Of a stretch of 42,628 nucleotides of DNA, positions 33,701 through 42,628 are shown one piece after another (position 1 is the first letter of the stretch; every line of letters begins with the position of its first letter). The stretch lies in the NCBI GenBank assembly GCA_003049485.1, contig PYST01000329.1, positions 1-42,628 of the forward strand. The letters are read 5' to 3'. Made by a program: the position numbers and the translations under genes. The DNA is from Ophioceras dolichostomum (taxonomy: Eukaryota; Ascomycota; Sordariomycetes; Magnaporthales; Ophioceraceae). The notes beneath the pieces were generated by a model. The model was not told the origin of the DNA and made no database searches. It saw nothing but the letters and a program-made list of their open reading frames with translations.

Positions 33701-35433
33701 GGGCGGCGGCGGCGTGCCCATCGTGGGCATGACCACCAAGGCCTGGCCGGGATGGTCGGGCGTGCTGGCGTCCATCAAGCCCGTCGGCCAGAAGAGCCAC
33801 CGCGCCGACGTAGTCGAGGGCGCGAACGTCGCGATGGATCTGCTGATGCAGCGCAAGTACAACAACCCGATCGCGACTATTATGCTTATTAGCGACACGT
33901 CGACGTCTGATGCGGATAGCGTCGACTTTGTGGTGTCGCGAGCTGAGGCTGCCAAGTGAGTTTTCTTCTCCCTCCGTGTCAACCTACCTATACGAACCCA
34001 TAAATACTTCTCGTGCGGTTCGACGAGCTGCCCTTGAATCTCGCAACTAATACTAACCCTCTCTTCTTTCACTCAGAATCTCCATCCACTCCTTTGGTCT
34101 CGGCATGACCCACAAGCCCGACACCATGATCGAGCTCTCAACGCGCACCAAGGCGTCCTACACCTACGTGAAGGACTGGATGATGCTCCGCGAGTGCCTC
34201 GCGGGCTGCCTGGGCGCCGCCCAGACCCTCTCCCACCAAAACGTCAAGCTCAAGCTGAAGCTCCCCGAAGGCTCGCCCGCGAAGTTCCACAAGATCTCGG
34301 GCGCCCTCCAGATTACCAAGCGGGCGACGGGACGCGACGCGGAGGCGTCCCTGGGCGACCTGCGCTTCGGCGATAAGCGCGACATCCTCGTCCAGCTGGT
34401 GATCCTGCCCGACACGGCGTCCGAGGAGCAGCTCCCCCAAGACCCCTGGGAGACCATCGTCTCCGGCCTGGAAGCCCTCGGAGGCCCCATGGACTCGGAC
34501 GAGCAGCGCACCGTCTCCGTGGAGGAGGTGCCCCTGATCCAGGCGGACCTCACGTGGGGCGACATCCTCCGCGACGGAACGGTCGTGCACATGCCGCGCC
34601 CTTCGCTGCTGGCCATCACGATGCTGCCCGCCGCGACCTCGTCGCAGTCGTCGGGCAACTCGAAGTCGAAGTCGTCCTGGGGCAACGCCCCGCCCATCCC
34701 GCCGCACCCGCACATCGTCCAGCGCCGCATGGAGCTGCTCACGTCGGACATGCTGACGCGCGCACTGACGCTCGTGTCGAGGGGCCAGCACGACAGGGCG
34801 CATACGCTGCTCAACGAGACGCGGTCCATCCTGAAGGGGCTCGGGAAAGGCGGGCTGCCGCCTGTGCCGCCGATGCCGACGGGAGGGAACAAGTCGAACC
34901 CGTCTACGCCGCATCCCCTGACGGACGGGTCGCCGACGGCGATGACGCCCGACAGGAAACACTCCCCTTCGCCCACGGCGTCGGCTACGTCGTCGTCGCA
35001 CGCCGCCCTGCCGGCGCTCAACACCTCTGCGGGGGCAGGGTTCCCACCAGGCCACCCGGGAATGCTCCTCCCGCGCAGCCGCTCCACAGACGGCCTTTCT
35101 GTTCCTGGCGGTCCCGGCGGTCCTGGCGGATCGTCGCCGTCGTCCGGGAGCAACGTCGCGGCGGGGATCGACGCGCACACGGTCGCGGCGCTAGACGCGG
35201 AGCTGGAGTCGAGCCTGGAGTGGATCGGGCACCCGGCCGTGTTCGGGCGCGACTCGAGGAAGGCGGTGCTGCAGGCCATCGGCGTGATCAGCTCGCAGCG
35301 CGCGTTCACGTTCCGGACCCCCGTCGAGTCGATCTGGGCGGGGAGGGTGAGCGGCGTGAGGAGGCTGACGGAGAAGAGTCGGGAGTGGAGGGACGAGGGG
35401 GGTGGGGAGGGGGGCATTATGGAGGAGGCTTGA
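30719..35433 (+). CDS. Far1/Ste5-type RING-H2, PH and VWA scaffold protein, 1264 aa
   Basis: Model: join(30719-30923, 31530-31871, 32065-33955, 34077-35433), with introns of 606, 193 and 121 bp and 1265 codons. A RING-H2 finger lies at 120-165: Cys120, Cys123, Cys141, His143, His146, Cys149, Cys162, Cys165. After a disordered linker comes a PH-like domain (about 450-588; RLYGTLRVGKDKVSWQELEC to FENRNQLKLWQQGLLDL), interrupted by a Gln-rich loop. A VWA domain starts near 680 (VPIDVVVVVPISSSM) and continues across the last intron (SIHSFGLGMTHKPDTMIEL). The domain order RING, PH, VWA is that of the pheromone-pathway scaffolds Far1 and Ste5, which tether G-beta-gamma and the MAPK cascade at the membrane. 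The MIDAS aspartate position is Pro, so metal binding is unlikely. The tail is Ser/Pro/Gly-rich. The 606-bp first intron is the least certain part; it could hide another exon, or translation could begin at the ATG at 31628. Confidence 0.85.
33026..33059. repeat. CAA/CAG tract coding for Gln
   Basis: Trinucleotide repeat inside the PH-like domain of the Far1-type protein, encoding a Gln-rich loop with one Ala. In-frame length variation would be tolerated. Confidence 0.85.
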
Positions 35434-35500
35434 CTTGTTGTTAGGAGGTCGGAGGGTAGGGAGTATTGGGGGCGGATTTTTTGGGGGGGATGAGTGGGAT

Positions 35501-35525
35501 TGTGATGTGATGTGATGTGATGTGA
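35501..35525. repeat. (TGTGA)5 repeat in the 3' flank of the Far1-type gene
   Basis: Five perfect pentamer copies starting about 68 nt after the stop codon, so probably in the 3' UTR. Confidence 0.9.
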
Positions 35526-37263
35526 TGAGGGGTGATGTGTGCTATTGCGGACCGCTTCTGATATAGCCTGGGGTTATTCTTCCCCGCTTGGGCTTTGATC
35601 GTCGGTCGGTCGGCACTGGCCGTCACCTTCATCAGCATCAGCATCGTCTTCATCATTCTCATCCTCATTTTCTCCGACAGCCCCGCAGCCTCCCGTCTCC
35701 TCCCCTCCCATTTTTGCTCTTCTCCAAATCGTAGATCTCCTTCCGTCTTGCCCTTCACTTGTGGCCGACCTCTTGTTGTTCTTTGCTTCTTCGCCGGATT
35801 TGGCTGATAACCCCCTCCATATTCCCCCAAAAGCCTTTTCTGATTTACTTGTCTATTTTGCCTTTTACCTACCTACTTCGCATCAGTCCTTACTGCCATT
35901 CCTCTTTGCACATATTTTTTGCCTCATCATCTTCTTTTGCTCGCCAACAGGCACCCTCTTTTTTGTCTTGCCTTCTTGGTCTTGGATGTTGGATACCGCC
36001 TATCTAGCTTTCTTTTTGTTTGCATACCATTATATATCCCCTCCTGTTTTTTTGCTTACACATTTACCCAATCATGTACGCATTTCATTGGTTCGGATAT
36101 CTGTTTTCCTTGCTTGCCTACTTTTTTATTTTATTTGTTCAGTCGGTATGAGGTGTATGTATGTCTGGTCTCTGTGTCTGTCTGCCCTTGCTCGTTCAAG
36201 CGACTCATAGCCACTAGCAAGCAGCATAGCGAGGCGTAAGTGAAGAGAAGGAAGTGAAGAGAAAAGAAGAAAACAGGGGGAAAGTCTAGTACAAAAAAAG
36301 ACAACGAACGACGAGCTGTATGAAGTTCGGAACTGTGTTATGTACCACTAATCATCTCTTTTTTACCTGCCAGTCATGTTTCTCTCTTTTCTCTGCTTCA
36401 TTTTTACGAATCTGAGGTAGTTAGGTAGCTTTCAAGTCTCGCTGATGTTTTTATATGCGGCCAAGCCAATATGCTCCTTTACAAAATTTACCCCATTTCT
36501 GCGCACCCAAAGTCCCCAAGCTTCCCTGCCCTGAAATTCTCTGGTTCCCTTTGTTTCCTGCACAGAAGCGGAGACACATCATGTCGAGATACCCTCCTGA
36601 CAGGCGGGCATTGTGTTCTGCTCCTCCCACTCCCTAGTGTGCGGTTTGCGCGGGTCCCAGACCCAGTCCCGGTCCCGGTCCCGCCCGCTGTGGCGACCGA
36701 CCCGAGCCACTGGTTTCTCACAATGAGATTCAAGTTGTCCATTATCGTGGGCGTCCAGCGCTTGCCTATCTGCCTCTCCATGTGGGCCTTGAGAACCCGA
36801 AGGAGTGCGCGGGCTCCGAGTAGACGCCGTTTGACCATCTGTTGATGTCCAGGCTCGCCAGGTCGGGCGATCCCGCACACTGACCTACCCACGCTCCTAT
36901 TTCTGTTTGTCATCCCCCGCGGCGTGTTCTCGGGCAAGGCCTGAATCCTGCCAGGCGGCTGAGGCCTTGGCGCCTAGGTGGAAAGTCTTGGGCCTGTGTA
37001 TTGTTGTGTGAGCCGTCGCCGGATTTGCGCCGAGCTTGCAATACGGAGAGTCCCTTCTTCTCAAGTTCGAGCCGCGCTCTGCTTCTACCTGCTGCACGCA
37101 GACTAGTAGTGGTCAATTACGTCACGCGACCACCTTCCACTTCACACCCTCAACAGGGAAACCCGTGTCGGACTTCCTGGGCACTTGTCCACGCACAGCG
37201 GTATCGTCTGTGGGAGTGGCTTTTAGGTTTCTTAGAGGGAGGCACCAGAGGGCGGGGATTTCA

Positions 37264-37282
37264 TTATCTTATTTTATCAGAT
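37264..37282 (-). promoter_or_regulatory. Candidate iron-responsive GATA sites
   Basis: Bases 37274-37282 read TTATCAGAT, the reverse complement of ATCTGATAA. This fits ATCWGATAA, the extended site bound by fungal iron GATA repressors (SreA, SRE, Urbs1 and Fep1 type). A second core, TTATCT (AGATAA on the other strand), lies ten bases before it at 37264-37269. The sites are about 1.28 kb upstream of the siderophore transporter ATG. Repression of the transporter under iron-replete conditions is the expected effect, but this is an inference. Confidence 0.5.
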
Positions 37283-38557
37283 CATCGCCCGCCAATTAGG
37301 GAGCGCCGCCCAGAGGCTACACAGGCTCGGTCAAGTCCGTCTGCCCCGCATCACAACGTTGCACTCCACTGTGATGCAGGTAAAGGATGGTACGCTAGTA
37401 GGTCACTGCATCCTGAGAAGCTAGAAGTTGACGGCCGGGTTCGGTCGCCTGTTCGGGGAGTTTTAAGTGGTCTCTGGCTTGCTTGCCTCTTCCGGCCATA
37501 TGTAGGTGGGTACCTAACAAAGAGCGCCGGGGTGAACGTTGCTTCTGATTGATGAGGGGGAGGAGAGAGCAGGAACAAGATGGAAAGAAGAGGAGAGGTT
37601 GAAAGGATAGCAGCAGAGGACCCAGACTTCCGTGGTTATCTTTCTTGTAAGTGGAACTGGGCTACCAGGCCGAGGAAGGGGGGAACCCAGCTACGCTCCA
37701 CTCGCAGTTTGGCTGCAGATCCATCATAGCCCAAGTGGCAAACCACCTTAAAAGAGAGAGCCTGGGTCTACAACTCCACGAAGGAGAAGGGTGACAAAAG
37801 GATGGCCCAGAGCCAAGCTTGCTAGAGTTGACTGACCACCTCCAACTCACCCACCCACCCTTTCGCCCTCGCCGTGTCTAGACCTACGCTCTGTTTGGTG
37901 CCCACCCGCTAATAGCCAAGGTTTGCCATGCTCTCCCGAGCTGCAGCTAGCCTGCATGAGGCAAGGGAAGCCGTCTACTCGCCTACAAAACGGCCTACCA
38001 CTCGCTCACCGGTCACCGAAGGGGACCCCCAACCCGATGATGATCCTTCGACACATCCAAGGATGCTGGGAGGCTCTTGGCGGAAAGGGTTTTCTGTTTT
38101 TTCGTGTCATTGCAGCTTGCCTCTAACTTTAAATTGGCAATTCTCCGCCCCGAGCTCGGAGCCCCCAACTGAGCTTTCTCAGTATCTCTCGTCCAGGGGC
38201 GACCGTCACACCAAGTGGCAATATATTAGGAGGCATGGCATTGCTACCTGGCCGATGACACGACCAGTTCTTTAGATTCAGCTCCAGGTCCGTGGATAAT
38301 AAGCACAAGCAGTTCTGTGTTTAGAGGCTCCTAAGATTGCGGGAGCTTGTTTCAAGGCTTTGGGGGCCCTACCATCAACAAACTTTCCAGCCTCCCTGCA
38401 TAAAGCAACCTTCATTCCCGCAAACCGAGCTCCCTTGCCTTACATCATCATCATCCCAAGCCTTTGCCTCCCCCAACCTCTTCCACGGAGGTACTCAAAT
38501 CTCCCCCAAAAGCGAAAGAGAGACAAGGATACCAAACCAACCGACCCAACTCCAATC

Positions 38558-40684
38558 ATGGGAGCGGAGCAGGAGTTCCCTCCGGAGAAGGACGTCAAGG
38601 CCGTAGACGAGCGCGGATCCGACCAGCAGCCGCAGGACGACGGCGGCAGCGAGATCGATGGAAGCGCTCAGGACGGCGTCAAGGAGATCGAGGCCGTGTC
38701 GAAGGTCTGGTCGAAATGGGGTCTCGTCGTCGCATACGTTGGGTGTGCCATATCCATCCATGCCCCCCTTTCCATCTCAGCTCCTGGTCTTGTCCGCTGC
38801 TAACTCAAGAAAAAATTGGCATATTATTTTCACAGCATCTTCCTCATGGCATTCAGCACCTCCCTCGAGGGGCAGGTGTCGTACTCGATGAGCGTGTTCG
38901 CCACCAGCTCCTTCAACACGCACTCCCTCATCGCGACGGTCTACGTCGTGCAGGGCGTCGTCATGGGTATGTGATGTACCCATTTACCCCCTTTCCATCT
39001 TCACTCAGGTCTACTACCTTCTACCTACTGCCCATCTTGACGCCTATCGACGCATTAGGGGAGACACTCTAGAGAGACAGAGAAAAGCAAACAGCAAGAA
39101 AATATCTAACATTTTGCCGTGTCCATCCCAAAAACAAACACAGCCGTCATCAAACCCATCATGGCAAAAGTAGGCGACGTCTTCGGCCGCCTCTCGGCCT
39201 TCAGCATCGCCGTCCTCCTCTACGTCCTGGGCTACATCCAGCAGGCGACGTCCCAGAACGTCGACTCCTTCGCAGCCGCCCAGATCTTCTGGGCCGCCGG
39301 CTTCACAGGCACGCAGATCCTGCAGCAGGTCTTCATCGCCGACACGAGCGACCTGCTCTGGCGCTCCATGTTCTCGAGCCTGCCCGACGTGCCCTTCCTG
39401 GTCACGGTGTGGATCGGCCCCGAGGTGACGGCCTCTCTGCTGTCGTACTCGTCGTGGAGGTGGGGGTACGGCCTCTGGGCGATTGTCTTGCCGGTGGCGT
39501 TCCTGCCGCTGGCCATCTCGCTGTTCCTCAACGGGAGGAAGGCGAAGAGGCTAGGACTGGCGCCGCCAAAAACCAATTATTTCGCCGGAGGCGTGGGCAA
39601 GACACTCCTGAAGCTGGCGCAGGACCTCGACGTCGTGGGCGTGATCCTCCTCAGTGCCGCCTGGGCGCTCATCCTCGTGCCGCTCACCATCGCGCGGCGC
39701 CAGTCGCAGGGCTGGAACACGCCGCACATCGTCGCCATGATCGTGCTGGGCTTCGTCTGCCTCGTCGCGTTCCCCTTCTGGGAGGGCAGCAGGCGGCTGT
39801 GCCCGCACCCGATCATCCCGATGAGCCTCCTGCGGTCGCGCACCTTCTGCGCCGGCTGCCTGGTCGGGTTCTTCTACTTCATGGTCTTCTACATGTCGAT
39901 CCAGCCCTACTTCTTCTCGTACCTCCTCGTCGTCCAGCGCATCCACATCGTCGCCGCGGGCAGGATCACGCAGACCTTTTCGTTCACCTCGACCGTCTCG
40001 TCGCTGGCGGTCTCGCTCATGATCTGGTACACGAAGCGGTACAAGTACTTCGTCACGTTCGGCTCGCTCGTCTACCTGATGGGCATCGGCCTGATGATCC
40101 GCTACCGCACCGAGGACGCCAGCATCGGGTCGCTGGTCGGCACGCAGATCTGCGTCGGCATCGGCGGGGGCATGCTCAACGTCCCCGCCCAGCTGGGCGT
40201 GCAGGCCGCGAGCTCCCACCAGAACGTCGCGGCCGCCACGGCGGTGTTCCTGACGATGGTCGAGATCGGCGGCGCGGTGGGCAGCGCGATATCGGGCGCC
40301 GTGTGGAACAGCGTCGTGCCGGCGCGGCTGGAGGAGCTGCTGCCCGAGGCGAGCAGGGTGAACGCAACGAGGATCTTCTCGGACCACACGTTCGCCATGG
40401 CGCTCGACTGGGAGAGCCCCGAGCGCAGGGCTATCAACGCGGCGTACCAGGCGGGCATGCACCAGCTGCTGACGGTCGCCGTCTGCATTTGCGTGCCCAT
40501 CGTGATTCTCAGTTTGCTCATGCGCAATATTGCCCTGGATGAGGTCCAGCAGCACGTCAAGGGCCGCGTTATCGGGGGACAGGTCGGCGATGACGAGAAG
40601 AAGGCTGATCGTGCCGCCGCGCCGGGAGGGGTGTTTAACCCTACGAATTGGCGTGTTGGTCGCAAGACTGGTGATAAGTCCTGA
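38558..40684 (+). CDS. Siderophore-iron transporter of the MFS (SIT/ARN family), 618 aa
   Basis: Model: join(38558-38742, 38836-38966, 39144-40684), with introns of 93 and 177 bp and 619 codons. The N-terminal 50 residues are acidic and cytoplasmic. Hydrophobic helices then follow to about residue 580, consistent with the 14-helix SIT layout. The MFS loop motif is AKVGDVFGRLSAF (GDxxGR at 116-121). WRWGYGLWAIVLPVAFLPLA after the fifth or sixth helix and the GWNTPHIVAM loop are typical of fungal siderophore transporters (Sit1/Arn, MirA/MirB). The protein would import ferri-siderophores by proton symport at the plasma membrane or vesicles; the exact siderophore cannot be read. No siderophore synthetase lies in the window. 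Iron GATA-type sites lie upstream. It is convergent with the Utp16-like gene. Confidence 0.9.
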
Positions 40685-41136
40685 GAAAGTTCCATGGGGA
40701 CGGGTTGGTTGTTGCTTCTCGACGTGGAAAGTCCCAAGTTTGTGGTCCTTGGCTTGCCTTTTGGAGGAGCGACAGTTGATTGTGTGAAAGCAGTCGGAAG
40801 GATGTGATACCAGATAGGTACCTGATACCAGATGCCATGAAATGTAGTGCGGCCAACGTCTTGTTTGTCTTTTCATCTATACCCTCTAAACCAAATCCAA
40901 ATTTGTTGATCCCATCGCCTTTGAGGAGATTTTTCAATCAACGCATCATCTGCGAGACATGAATCCAAGACCGTTCGTCGGGACATCTCTACCGCAGCGG
41001 GTTAGTCCACGTGTTCGTTCCGTAAAAGGTACCAATCAATGCAAATTTTTCAGATACCATCCATCTCATAACGCCGTCCCAAGAAGTTCAATCCAACCCC
41101 TTGTTTTTCCATCTTATCACGCATCCATGCCATACC
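40685..41136. other. Convergent intergenic region
   Basis: This 450-bp region holds the two 3' ends of the transporter and the Utp16-like gene. It includes one TAGGTACCTGATACC motif near 40815. No gene is seen. Confidence 0.6.
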
Positions 41137-42385
41137 TCACTTCCTCACTAAAAACCCGCCTTTCCTCCGTCCAGCGCCCGCCGCAACCTCGACCCTCCCC
41201 CTCGCGAGCAACCTCTTCTTCTGGTGCGCCATGAACTTGCTCTGCTCAGGCGCAAGCCTCGCGTCGCCCTGTGGCACCAAGACGCGGTAGACCGTAGACC
41301 CCACCCGCTTGTCCGCCGGTCTGCGGCCCTCACGAGCGAGCATCCGCTCGGCCGTCTCGAACTTGATCTTCTTCGGCCTCCTGACCCCTGAAGAAGATGT
41401 CGCCGCAGCCAGCCGCTTTGTCTCAACATCATCCTCGTCCTCGTCGTCGTCTGACTCTAGCATCTCGGCGGGGAGCAGCGCGGGGATCCTACTTCGACTC
41501 TCTGCCTCTGCTTCGTCGTCGTCCCCATTAGCGCTAGGACCCGTAGGCAAGCCGCCAACCACCTCTTTCTCCACCGCGTCTAGCGCCCGTTTGCGAGCCT
41601 GTGTTTTGAACAGTGCATCGCGCCGCTGGCGTTTCTGTCTCAACGCGGCGGCTTGTCTGGATTCGAATTTGGTCAGTACCTAAGTATGTCGGATTTGTAA
41701 ATGAGAGCGATGGAAATGAGAAGGAGCTTTACTGTTCTGCTGCCTTCGCTGCAATCTGGGCCTGTTTCTTTGTCTGAAGCGCCGCCGCGGACGTCGAGAC
41801 GGCCTCGGGTGGAGCATCGTCGTCGTCCTCTTCCTCCTCATCCTCGTCTTTGTCCTCGCCGTCGCCGCCTGAGGGGACAGGAGGCACAGCGCGGTCTAGA
41901 GGGTTAGTCGTAGGCGCCTCTAGCGGGGTGAAGAACTGCTCATGCGTCTCATCATCGTTGTCACCGAAGCGCACATGAGGGCCCTTGCTCGCCGCCGCGG
42001 GGGTTGCTGTGACAACAACAGCAGGTTGAGCCCTGGTCACAGCCGTCGCCGCCGCCGCCACGGCCGAGCCCTCGACGTCTTTGACCCTCACTGCGAGCTT
42101 GCGCTGGCGTTTCGATGCCGGGCTCAGATCGTCGGCAGAGTCTGGGCCGGTAGAAGATGATGGTTCCGCCTCCGACGATTTCCGCTTTCCTGGAGCAGTA
42201 GTAGTGGCAGTGGGTGCTGGCCTCGCTGGAGCAGCAGCAATATTGGGCCGCTCCTGGTCGTCATCTGGGCTCAAATCAGAGGAGTCGGAAGACAACTCGA
42301 TGATCTCAGTTGCCGCCGTTTTCGGAGGCGCCCGCCCCGCCTTGTCCTTCCCGGAGCTGCGGGCGGACCTTTTCTTTGCAGACAT
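41137..42385 (-). CDS. Bud21/Utp16-like U3 snoRNP (small-subunit processome) protein, 390 aa
   Basis: Model: complement(41137-41656, 41733-42385), with a 76-bp intron GTAAAG..CCAG containing a TACTGAC branch site, and 391 codons. The chosen start reads MSAKKRSARSSGKDK. An in-frame ATG at 42502 would add 39 residues of unlikely composition. The N-terminal half is basic, then Ser/Asp-rich. VRFGDNDDETHEQFFTP, an acidic run and APPEAVSTSAAALQTKKQAQ open the conserved Utp16 region, continued over the intron by QQAAALRQKRQRRDALFK. The end (KKIKFETAERML, GSTVYRVLVPQGD) is basic. In yeast Utp16/Bud21 is a nucleolar component of the U3 processome needed for 18S rRNA maturation. The promoter is short: the terminal inverted repeat begins only 155 bp upstream. 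Confidence 0.8.
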
Positions 42386-42539
42386 AGTAACGAGATATTG
42401 CTTGCAGCTCTGTAGGGTATAGCGAGCGCGAGAATACAGTAGCAAATCGGGGTGACTTCGTTGTCCTGGATGCAGGAAGACCAGCACAGCTTCACTTGTC
42501 ATCGAGGTTGGAGTTTGGAAGGCAGTGAACTTTTTTTCC

Positions 42540-42625
42540 GAGAATTGCTATTGACGCATTAAATCTCCACAATTAGGGGCGCATTGGTTAGGCAGTCTGT
42601 ACCATAGAAGTACCACCAAAAAACA
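42540..42625. repeat. Right copy of the 86-bp terminal inverted repeat
   Basis: This is the exact reverse complement of bases 1-86. Three further bases (GTA) follow to the end of the window, so the right copy extends slightly more than the left. On the unique side of each copy the flanks differ from the first base, with no shared target-site duplication visible there. Confidence 0.95.
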
Positions 42626-42628
42626 GTA

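Larger units (their letters stand above)
35434..38557. other. 3.1-kb intergenic region upstream of the siderophore transporter
   Basis: The first 900 bp are pyrimidine-rich and probably include the 3' UTR of the Far1-type gene. The remainder serves as promoter for the transporter. Open frames of 60-180 codons occur but none looks like a gene. Iron-type GATA sites are listed separately. Confidence 0.55.

Noticed and set aside
32514..33800. 428-codon frame antisense to the Far1-type gene
   Set aside because: It is a mirror of a strongly GC3-biased exon. The composition (Leu/Val/Glu/Arg/His) is that of an antisense shadow, while the plus strand encodes clear PH and VWA domains.
39551..40876. 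441-codon frame antisense to the siderophore transporter
   Set aside because: Antisense shadow of a GC-rich exon. The plus strand is an obvious membrane transporter.
1..42628. Starship-type giant transposon
   Set aside because: Starships carry a DUF3435 tyrosine recombinase near one end. The first gene (725-2008) shows no such domain, no other recombinase or transposase is present, and the cargo is core housekeeping genes.

Overview
The window looks like nuclear DNA of a filamentous ascomycete (Pezizomycotina, probably Sordariomycetes). The protein-coding genes have short GT..AG introns of about 75-260 nt (one modelled intron is 606 nt). Exons are GC-rich with G/C at most third codon positions. 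There are recognisable fungal families, and intergenic TAGGTACCTACCTA-type motifs. I see no bacterial, plasmid or viral features.

Nine protein-coding genes can be modelled. Left block (1-18274): an unrecognised 427-aa protein (+); a very long kelch-repeat membrane protein (-, four exons); a saccharopine-dehydrogenase-like membrane oxidoreductase (-, five exons, with a one-base frameshift); a DUF155/RMD1-type membrane protein (+, three exons); an Nhp10-like HMG-box protein, probably an INO80 complex subunit (-, two exons), whose HMG box is interrupted by a charged insert and whose stop codon is followed by a 69-residue in-frame acidic extension; and the theta subunit of the TCP-1/CCT chaperonin, CCT8 (+, four exons, the last only 18 nt). 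The HMG gene and CCT8 are divergent and share a roughly 700-bp promoter region.

Middle block (18275-30718): about 12.4 kb in which I find no convincing gene. It holds long poly-A, poly-T and (CA)n tracts and ends in a pyrimidine-rich leader before the next gene. Right block (30719-42385): a 1264-aa protein with the RING-H2 / PH / VWA order of the yeast mating scaffolds Far1 and Ste5 (+, four exons); a 618-aa siderophore-iron transporter of the MFS (+, three exons) with an ATCTGATAA-type iron-GATA site about 1.3 kb upstream; and a Bud21/Utp16-like small-subunit processome protein (-, two exons).

The genes do not form one pathway. Most are dispersed housekeeping functions (protein folding, chromatin remodelling, ribosome biogenesis) plus signalling and iron uptake. 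The most striking large-scale feature is that the first 86 bases and bases 42540-42625 are perfect inverted copies, so the window is bounded by an inverted repeat at both extreme ends. No transposase or recombinase was found inside. The likeliest reading is that the contig was cut where it runs into two opposite copies of one dispersed repeat, but a large TIR-bounded segment cannot be excluded from sequence alone.
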